A DNA stretch of 5,664 nt, taken from an uncultured Leptolyngbya sp. (GTDB lineage Bacteria; Cyanobacteriota; Cyanobacteriia; Phormidesmidales; Phormidesmidaceae). The stretch spans positions 1-5,664 of the forward strand of contig CALBPH010000211.1 of the NCBI GenBank assembly GCA_937899365.1, in the 5' to 3' direction. The stretch's first letter is position 1; each line of letters opens with the position of its first letter. Positions 1 to 4,725 of this stretch are shown here, in pieces. Position numbers and translations under genes: made by a program. Under the pieces are notes generated by a model. It was not told where the DNA came from and made no database searches. It was given only the letters and a program-made list of their open reading frames with translations.

Positions 1-672
1 AGATTTGGTGCGGTTGGATGGATTTTTTTTGAGAGTCAGACCATCAATCTCGATCTCGTAAGCTAGCCCATCGTCAGTGGGGGTAAAGCTCGCCTTGGCA
101 GTGGCGGTAGAATCAGGAACTGACGCATCTTGAACCACCTGCTCTCCATCGGCTACCAGGGTAAAGCTATCTACCGCATCGATGGGGACAATTTGGCCAC
201 GGGCGCTGCCAGGGGTACCCAGTTTGTCAGACTCGACATCGTGAATTTGAATGTAGAGGTCGCCAGCCCGTAGGGCCTCAATAAAGTCACTCAGGGGCTT
301 AGTCTCACCGGGCTCATCCGTATCGCCATCACCATTTAAGTCAGTGGCGTCGCCATTGTCCCAGATACCGGTAATGACGCCGTTCTCATAGTCAACGACG
401 AGATTATTATCATCTTCACTGGGTAGCCCAAAGATATTTAAGGTGTGGGGACCATTGGCACCCCGTTCACCCGTGTGTATGTGAATTCGTGTCACATCGC
501 TGTCTTCGGTGCGGCTAGCGGGATCTTCTTTGAGCGTCAGGTCATTTAGTTTGATTTGGTAGGCCAGACCGCTGCCGTCGTCCGCCAAGATAAAGGTGAC
601 AGTTGCTGTCGCGTTACTATCAGTAATAGCTGAGTCTTGAACGACTTGTCCCCCATTGGCCAGGGCAACAAA
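1..672 (-). repeat. CHRD super-repeat unit 2 (domain A2 and partial B2)
   Basis: This is the second A-B pair. A2 covers residues 361-524 (672-181) and B2 begins at residue 529 (168) and is cut by the window edge. A2 matches A1 at 71 of 84 positions in the same stretch, clearly more than it matches B1 (61 of 84). Equivalent residues in A1/A2 and in B1/B2 are both 344 residues apart, which points to duplication of a two-domain block. The linker before A2 (residues 349-360, PDFDAPSTSKEM) is longer than those between A and B. Confidence 0.82.
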
Positions 673-1752
673 CATTTCTTTTGAGGTGGAGGGCGCGTCA
701 AAGTCAGGTGGGTTTAGCTGACCACGGATGGTACCGGGGGTGCCCAGCTTGTCCGCTGCCACATCATGAACCTGGAGGTAAAGCTGCCGAGCTGCTAGCT
801 GATCGATCAGCTGGCTCAGGGGTTTGGTTTCACCAGGCTCATCGGTATCGCCGTCACTGTTGAGGTCAGTGGCATCGCCATCGTCCCATACACCGGTAAG
901 GACGCCATCGTCGTAGTTAACCAGAAGATTATTGTCATCTTCGCTGGGTTTTCCAAAAATGTTTAGACCGTGGGGACCATTGGCACCTTCGGAAGCTACA
1001 TGCAGGTGCATTTTGGTGACATCGTTGTCTGCCGTACGGTCAGCCGGATTTTTTTTGAGGGTGAGGCCGTCTAGCTCAATGTGGTAGGCCAGTAATTTAC
1101 CGTCTTGGAGGGGGGTAAATGTGGCTTTGGCGGTGGCGAGAGAGTTAGGAATTGCCTGGGGTTGAACCACACTGCCACCATCGGCCAAAACCGTAAAACT
1201 GTTGGCTGTATTTAGGGGCGTAATCTGACCGCGCACGGTTCCAGGCGTACCCAGCTTATCCGCTGCCACATCGTGTACCTGAATGTACAGGTTGCCTGCC
1301 TTGAGCGCCTCGATAAACTCACTCAGGGGTTTAGTTTCACCAGGTTCATCGGTATCGCCATCACCGTTACGGTCAGTGGCATCACCATCATCCCAAATAC
1401 CGGTGATGATGCCATTTTCATAGTCAACGACAAGATCGTCATCATCTTCGCTGGGCAGCCCAAAAATATTTAGAGCGTGGGGACCATTGTTCCCAGGAGC
1501 GCCGATATGAAAATGAATCTTAGTAACGTCGTTGGCTTCGATACGACTGAGGGGATCTTCCTTGAGATTTAGACCGTTGAGCTGGATTTTATAAGCCAGA
1601 CCGCTGCCATCCTCCGCCAGGATGAACGTCACAATTGCACTGGCAGTGGAGTCAGCAATTGATTCGTCTTGGGCTACCTGCTCACCATCGGCTAATGCAA
1701 TAAAGGCAGGTTTTGATTGGTATATTCCGCTGGGCATCAGGCGTTCGGTCAT
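1..1752 (-). CDS. Multi-CHRD-domain protein, C-terminus cut by window edge
   Basis: An open frame of 584 codons runs without a stop to the left edge, so the C-terminus is missing. The protein is a chain of CHRD (chordin-type, PF07452-like) domains: residues 17-184, 185-348, 361-524 and the first part of a fourth from 529. Each complete domain shows the family landmarks: GLAY or LLAY with alternating strands, DVTKIHxH, NGPHxLNIFG, GxxTGxW, a short helix near FIEAL, LYIQVHD, and a closing RGQ. Each also carries a D-x-N-x-D-G-D-x-D-E loop (residues 127-136, 296-305, 471-480) resembling a calcium site. The start is the ATG at 1752, since an in-frame TGA lies eight codons upstream. ATG 1737 is the alternative, and neither has a clear Shine-Dalgarno. 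There is no signal peptide, because the first CHRD domain begins within about 17 residues. Bacterial CHRD proteins are generally thought to be extracellular or surface proteins of poorly known function. Export by a C-terminal type I secretion signal would fit but cannot be seen here. Confidence 0.9.
   Translation of the reverse strand, partial: MTERLMPSGIYQSKPAFIALADGEQVAQDESIADSTASAIVTFILAEDGSGLAYKIQLNGLNLKEDPLSRIEANDVTKIHFHIGAPGNNGPHALNIFGLPSEDDDDLVVDYENGIITGIWDDGDATDRNGDGDTDEPGETKPLSEFIEALKAGNLYIQVHDVAADKLGTPGTVRGQITPLNTANSFTVLADGGSVVQPQAIPNSLATAKATFTPLQDGKLLAYHIELDGLTLKKNPADRTADNDVTKMHLHVASEGANGPHGLNIFGKPSEDDNNLLVNYDDGVLTGVWDDGDATDLNSDGDTDEPGETKPLSQLIDQLAARQLYLQVHDVAADKLGTPGTIRGQLNPPDFDAPSTSKEMFVALANGGQVVQDSAITDSNATATVTFILADDGSGLAYQIKLNDLTLKEDPASRTEDSDVTRIHIHTGERGANGPHTLNIFGLPSEDDNNLVVDYENGVITGIWDNGDATDLNGDGDTDEPGETKPLSDFIEALRAGDLYIQIHDVESDKLGTPGSARGQIVPIDAVDSFTLVADGEQVVQDASVPDSTATAKASFTPTDDGLAYEIEIDGLTLKKNPSNRTKS
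709..1704 (-). repeat. CHRD super-repeat unit 1 (domains A1 and B1)
   Basis: This is the first A-B pair of CHRD domains. Domain A1 spans residues 17-184 (1704-1201) and B1 spans residues 185-348 (1200-709). The two are homologous but of different subtype. A has FIL-x-x-DGSG then LKEDP, while B has FTP-x-x-DGK then LKKNP. Over an 84-residue stretch from LNIFG to RGQ, A1 and B1 match at 62 positions by my count. The repeat is in-frame protein repetition inside the gene, not a mobile element. Confidence 0.85.
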
Positions 1753-1808
1753 GGGTTCTACAAGGTTATTAAATCATCGCTACGTGAAAGTTCTGACCCC
1801 ACCCAAAC

Positions 1809-1838
1809 TCTATATGAATTAATCAGATAAATTATCAA
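1809..1838 (-). promoter_or_regulatory. Putative promoter of the CHRD gene
   Basis: On the minus strand a TTGATA (-35-like, 1838-1833) and a TATAGA (-10-like, 1814-1809) are separated by 18 bp. This would place the transcript start near 1801-1803 and leave a leader of about 50 nt before the ATG at 1752. The surrounding DNA is AT-rich and no other gene occupies it. The match is by eye to the sigma-70 consensus, so it is suggestive only. Confidence 0.4.
1826..1836. promoter_or_regulatory. Short palindrome GATAA-A-TTATC over the -35, possible operator
   Basis: A perfect 5-1-5 palindrome overlaps the proposed -35 box of the CHRD promoter. One half extends to ATTATCA (1831-1837), identical to a Fur half-site in the 7-1-7 model, but the opposite half fits poorly. 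In AT-rich DNA such a short palindrome can arise by chance, so this is a weak candidate site for a repressor. Confidence 0.25.
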
Positions 1839-1884
1839 GAGGATATCAAATTCGAAGAGGCTAAATAAAAATAAGCCGTGAAGT

Positions 1885-2268
1885 ATGGGGGGTGAGGGAA
1901 ACTTTATGGGCAGGGGCAGTCAGTTCCCGTTTTCTGTTGGTGTTATGATCACCCCGAGGCTGGATCAGTTTGATGTCAGGACGATGACGACCACAGTCAG
2001 ACCATCCGCCATTCAGGTGCAAACCGGTAAAGGAGATGTGCGCACCATGTTGCTACGCTACAAAGCTTTGGACGTGAATGAAGTGTGGATATGGGAAGAT
2101 GGTGCCCTAAGTGCCTACCATCTGCAGGCGGGTGATTATCAAAAAGTGAATCGCAGTCTGATTCCAGCGTTGGCAACGTTAGATTTACAGGTGATGTCAG
2201 ACTGTATTCTCTTGGGAGAAACCTCCCGACTTAAAGCTGGCAAGAAATTGTTGAGTACGGTGCCATAG
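1885..2268 (+). pseudogene. Uma2/DUF820-family nuclease remnant (C-terminal part only)
   Basis: A 127-codon open frame whose residues from about 57 onward read like the C-terminal end of cyanobacterial Uma2-family (DUF820) proteins. These have RYKALDVNEVWIWEDG, then a YHLQ-x-GDY strand, then SLIPALATLDL and a final SRLKAGKKLL helix. The family has a PD-(D/E)XK nuclease fold of about 180-200 residues and is present in many copies in cyanobacterial genomes. Here the N-terminal half with the PD and ExK catalytic motifs is absent. Residues 1-50 look unrelated or too decayed to align, and an in-frame TGA lies just before the ATG. The usual basic segment before the RY is replaced by DVRTMLL. I infer a dead fragment rather than a working gene. 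A short expressed protein of unknown role cannot be excluded. Confidence 0.6.
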
Positions 2269-2391
2269 TTATTCACTGTAGTCACGCACTATTGAAGACT
2301 AATTTACCAACTTTATTAGACACAATCTCGATTTAGATAGGCCATGGGACAAGCATCCCGCAGATCGGTGCATCTTCTAAATCAGCAACGG
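2269..2391. other. Intergenic region between convergent Uma2 remnant and receptor gene
   Basis: This stretch of 123 bp follows the receptor stop codon on the minus strand and the remnant's stop on the plus strand. An 8-bp inverted repeat, GATTTAGA at 2330-2337 and TCTAAATC at 2376-2383, encloses 38 nt that contain two further very short self-complementary pairs. There is no GC-rich stem followed by a T-run, so no intrinsic terminator is called. Termination of the receptor transcript must be weak, factor-dependent or structured in a way I cannot confirm. Confidence 0.4.
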
Positions 2392-4590
2392 CTAAAATTG
2401 ACTGTTTACCTGTATGCCAAACGTAGCGGGAGAACCATACTGTCCCACCTGGCCAGTGCCAATATCAGCACCCTGGGTAAGATATTCTTTATCAAAAATA
2501 TTGTTGGCAAAGAAATAAACGCCCGTATTGTCCCACTCATAGCCCAGGCGAGCATTCACCACCGCATAGGCAGCCTGCTTAAAATCATTTGCCTCATCAA
2601 AGAAGGTTTGGCCTGTTCCCTGCACACCGACACGGCCAAACAGACCCTCAGGGCTGCGATACTGTAGGGCCAGGTTGTAGGTAAATTCAGGGACTAAGGG
2701 CAATGTATTATTGGTAAAATTCTCTCCCGTGAACTCATTGGTAAAGTCTGAAAATTCAGCATCCAAATAGCCTACCCCGGCGATAATATTCAGCCCCTCT
2801 GTAGGAGTGGCCCGCGCTTCTAATTCCACACCGGTAATGCGGGCATCGGCATTGGCAATCTCATTGGTGACAATTAACGGTCCTGGAATCTGCACCTGGT
2901 AATTATCTACAATATTGTGGAATACCGACAGATTGACCCCCAGCCGATCGTCTAGCCAGGTGGACTTGGCCCCCACCTCAAAATTCCAGCCAACCTCAGA
3001 ATCAAACGTGAGGGTATCCTCATTACTGGCTCGATAGTTTACACCGCCAGGACGATAGCCTCTGGCAATACTGCCATACACCATCACATCAGGGTTAATG
3101 CGATACTCCGCCGCTACCCGTGGCAGGAAAATATCACCACTTTCAGTGACATCATTAAACTCAGCCAGGGGTTGAGCTGGGAACCCTGGGATGGCAAACA
3201 ACTCCGTTAGGCTGTTCAGCTCGCTGCGATAGTTCTCGTATCGTAATCCTCCAGTCAGGGTCAGCGCTGCGGTAACATCATAGCTAGCCTGACCAAAAAT
3301 CGCCCAAAAGCGTTCATCACTGTCGCTACTGCGTAAATCGGTCGTTCCTCCAGGGAATCCAAATATGGCAGCGGCATCGTCGCCAAAGGTGAGACCATCA
3401 TCTTGAGTATCAAACTGGCGTGATTCAAAATAGCCCCCGGTGGTCCACTGAAATCGCTCTGCGGCTGCCGGTGACTGTAGACGGATCTCTTGGGTGAATA
3501 CCGTTGAATCAAAGTCGCTGCTAAACACACCCAAGTCAATCGGACCACCGTCTACATCAGCGGCTTGATTAGCCCGGGAAAACCGTCGTGCACTCACGGA
3601 GGTTACCCGAAACTCTGGCTGGGTGTAGGCAATGCGCAGAGACTGGCTATTGGTATTCAGCTTGGCAAATCCGCCTTCATTGGCATCCACGGTAAAGGGA
3701 TCGTCATCAATGGTGACTAGGGGAATCCCATCTTCGTCATAGTCCGAGAACGCTCCAGTAAGGTCCACCTCCCAAGCATCGCTAGGCGTCCACCGTAGCT
3801 GCAGACGACCATTCCCCCCTGATGAGTCGGCTAGATCGTCATTGAGAAACGTATTGTCGATATAGCCATCCCGTGCGCCGTAGGTGCCCGAGAGTCTAAA
3901 GAACAGAGTGTCGGGCACCAGGGGACCGCTGACATTTCCCTGCACTTCAAAATCGTCAAAGTTACCGTAGCGGGCAGCGGTGCCAAATTCATACTCATTG
4001 GTGGGTTTCTGGGTGATGACATTGACCACGCCGGAGAAGGCACTGCGGCCATACAGCGTACTTTGGGGACCCCGCAGTACCTCAATGCGTTCTAAATCGT
4101 ACAAATCCAGACCGATGAATCCGCCATAGTCGTAGGGAACATCGTCTACATAAAAACTGACGGCATCTCGGGCTAAAAAGTTATTGTTGCCAAGGCCACG
4201 AATGCTGTAGTTATAGAAATAGCGGCTGCCAGCACCATCAAAGACAGAGAAGTTAGGGGTATTGCGGGCTGCATCTTCAAAGTCTCTGATGCCAGCATCT
4301 TCAATATCTTGCTGTTCAAAGACCGTAATGCTGATGGGGATGTCTTGAACCGCCTCTGGCGTTTTCTCGGCGGTTACGACAATTCGCAGAGTTCCTTCAT
4401 CGTCTTCTGTCTCTTCTTCTTCTTCTCCCTCATCCACCTGGCTTAAAACGTCTGCCTCAATGGATTCCATTAGGTCAGTGCTTTCCTCTGAAGATTCCTC
4501 GACTAGTGGAGTGGCTTCGGCAGGTGCCATTAAAATAATGGCCATAATGCCGATAATGCCCGAGTTTATGATCAGCTGCCAGACGTTCAT
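2392..4590 (-). CDS. TonB-dependent outer-membrane receptor, probably siderophore-type
   Basis: A 732-residue protein, normal size for a TonB-dependent transporter: a 22-strand outer-membrane barrel closed by a plug and energised by TonB-ExbB-ExbD. In order it has a hydrophobic export signal (residues 1-26, AEA before the likely cleavage), a very acidic segment (31-66), and a TonB-box-like LRIVVTA (68-74). The plug follows (about 78-195), with SIRGLG (129-134), FYVDDVP (146-152) and the hallmark IEVLRGPQSTLYG (169-181). The barrel runs to a terminal phenylalanine in IQVNSQF, as expected of outer-membrane proteins. The ATG at 4590 is supported by AGAGGG 6 nt upstream and by in-frame TGA and TAA just before. 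The AMIN-type N-terminal domain common in cyanobacterial receptors is absent. The PchR-like regulator upstream suggests a ferric siderophore ligand, but the sequence does not identify it. Family call very sure, substrate not. Confidence 0.95.
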   Translation of the reverse strand: MNVWQLIINSGIIGIMAIILMAPAEATPLVEESSEESTDLMESIEADVLSQVDEGEEEEETEDDEGTLRIVVTAEKTPEAVQDIPISITVFEQQDIEDAGIRDFEDAARNTPNFSVFDGAGSRYFYNYSIRGLGNNNFLARDAVSFYVDDVPYDYGGFIGLDLYDLERIEVLRGPQSTLYGRSAFSGVVNVITQKPTNEYEFGTAARYGNFDDFEVQGNVSGPLVPDTLFFRLSGTYGARDGYIDNTFLNDDLADSSGGNGRLQLRWTPSDAWEVDLTGAFSDYDEDGIPLVTIDDDPFTVDANEGGFAKLNTNSQSLRIAYTQPEFRVTSVSARRFSRANQAADVDGGPIDLGVFSSDFDSTVFTQEIRLQSPAAAERFQWTTGGYFESRQFDTQDDGLTFGDDAAAIFGFPGGTTDLRSSDSDERFWAIFGQASYDVTAALTLTGGLRYENYRSELNSLTELFAIPGFPAQPLAEFNDVTESGDIFLPRVAAEYRINPDVMVYGSIARGYRPGGVNYRASNEDTLTFDSEVGWNFEVGAKSTWLDDRLGVNLSVFHNIVDNYQVQIPGPLIVTNEIANADARITGVELEARATPTEGLNIIAGVGYLDAEFSDFTNEFTGENFTNNTLPLVPEFTYNLALQYRSPEGLFGRVGVQGTGQTFFDEANDFKQAAYAVVNARLGYEWDNTGVYFFANNIFDKEYLTQGADIGTGQVGQYGSPATFGIQVNSQF

Positions 4591-4596
4591 CCAATT

Positions 4597-4602
4597 CCCT
4601 CT
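4597..4602 (-). promoter_or_regulatory. Shine-Dalgarno of the TonB-dependent receptor
   Basis: AGAGGG on the minus strand lies 6 nt before the ATG at 4590. It supports that start over the internal Met16 and Met21, both of which would destroy the export signal. Confidence 0.6.
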
Positions 4603-4615
4603 TCACACTTAAATC

Positions 4616-4648
4616 TTTGAGAATAGGCAGTTGAGAGCTATTCTCAAA
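4616..4648. promoter_or_regulatory. Perfect 11-bp inverted repeat upstream of the receptor, candidate operator
   Basis: TTTGAGAATAG (4616-4626) and CTATTCTCAAA (4638-4648) are exact reverse complements separated by 11 nt. The spacer contains another TTGAGA (4631-4636), so the hexamer appears twice directly and once inverted (TCTCAA, 4642-4647). The half-site TGAGAAT/ATTCTCA differs from the Fur half-site TGATAAT/ATTATCA at one position. It sits 26-58 nt upstream of the receptor start, between the AraC-type regulator and the receptor. Plausible readers are Fur or the AraC-family regulator itself. A hairpin in the transcript leader is an alternative. Confidence 0.6.
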
Positions 4649-4666
4649 TAGATTAAGGGCATCATA
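4620..4666 (-). promoter_or_regulatory. Putative receptor promoter elements (two alternatives)
   Basis: Two readings are possible. First, TATGAT (4666-4661) is a good -10 with no recognisable -35, as expected of an activator-dependent promoter. The inverted repeat would then lie in the leader. Second, TTGAGA (4647-4642) and TATTCT (4625-4620) with 16 bp between them form a -35/-10 pair, so the inverted-repeat arms would lie right over both boxes and give a leader of about 23 nt. The sequence alone does not decide. Confidence 0.3.
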
Positions 4667-4725
4667 GAGAATTTCGAGGTTGGGGATGATTCCTGGGCGG
4701 ATTTTTCTGGCCACAGGACGGATTT

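Larger units (their letters stand above)
1753..1884. other. Intergenic region upstream of the CHRD gene
   Basis: These 132 bp separate the CHRD start codon from the divergently oriented Uma2 remnant. They are AT-rich and carry stops in the CHRD frame just upstream of the start. The proposed CHRD promoter and palindrome lie here. I see no RNA gene, strong hairpin or terminator. Confidence 0.6.
4591..4725. other. Regulatory gap between AraC regulator and receptor
   Basis: The 135-bp gap holds the inverted repeat, the promoter candidates and the receptor Shine-Dalgarno. Near the regulator end, the minus strand has two imperfect copies of an AAATCCG-type decamer (about 4702-4725), which could be half-sites for the AraC-type protein. 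The presence of promoter-like elements suggests that the receptor has its own promoter rather than depending only on read-through. Confidence 0.5.

Noticed and set aside
681..863. Plus-strand open frame of 60 codons
   Set aside because: Lies antisense inside the CHRD gene, has no family resemblance and owes its openness to the repeat gene's codon pattern.
1273..1473. Plus-strand open frame of 66 codons
   Set aside because: Antisense to CHRD domain A1, which is clearly the coding frame on the minus strand.
1..1752. Regular repetition that might suggest a CRISPR or tandem DNA repeat array
   Set aside because: The repeat is at protein level with a period of about 507-525 bp per domain and divergent DNA; it is a multi-domain gene.
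1622..1822. Plus-strand open frame of 66 codons over the CHRD 5' end
   Set aside because: Mostly antisense to the start of the CHRD gene; no recognisable domain and no ribosome-binding site.
2350..2361. GGGA-TCCC mini-hairpin as an intrinsic terminator
   Set aside because: Stem of only 4 bp and no following T-run on either strand.
2344..2667. Plus-strand open frame of 107 codons
   Set aside because: Antisense to the C-terminal barrel of the TonB-dependent receptor, whose minus-strand frame is convincing to its terminal Phe.
3261..3548. Minus-strand open frame of 95 codons
   Set aside because: Alternative frame inside the receptor gene with no protein-family features.
3831..4085. Minus-strand open frame of 84 codons
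   Set aside because: Alternative frame within the receptor plug/barrel coding region; shadow frame.
4475..4714. Minus-strand open frame of 79 codons starting with GTG between regulator and receptor
   Set aside because: Its first 40 or so codons lie in the regulatory gap and look protein-like, so it was considered as a leader peptide or a frameshifted receptor N-terminus. It has no clear ribosome-binding site, resembles no known receptor N-domain, and its second half is a shadow of the receptor's signal and acidic segment.
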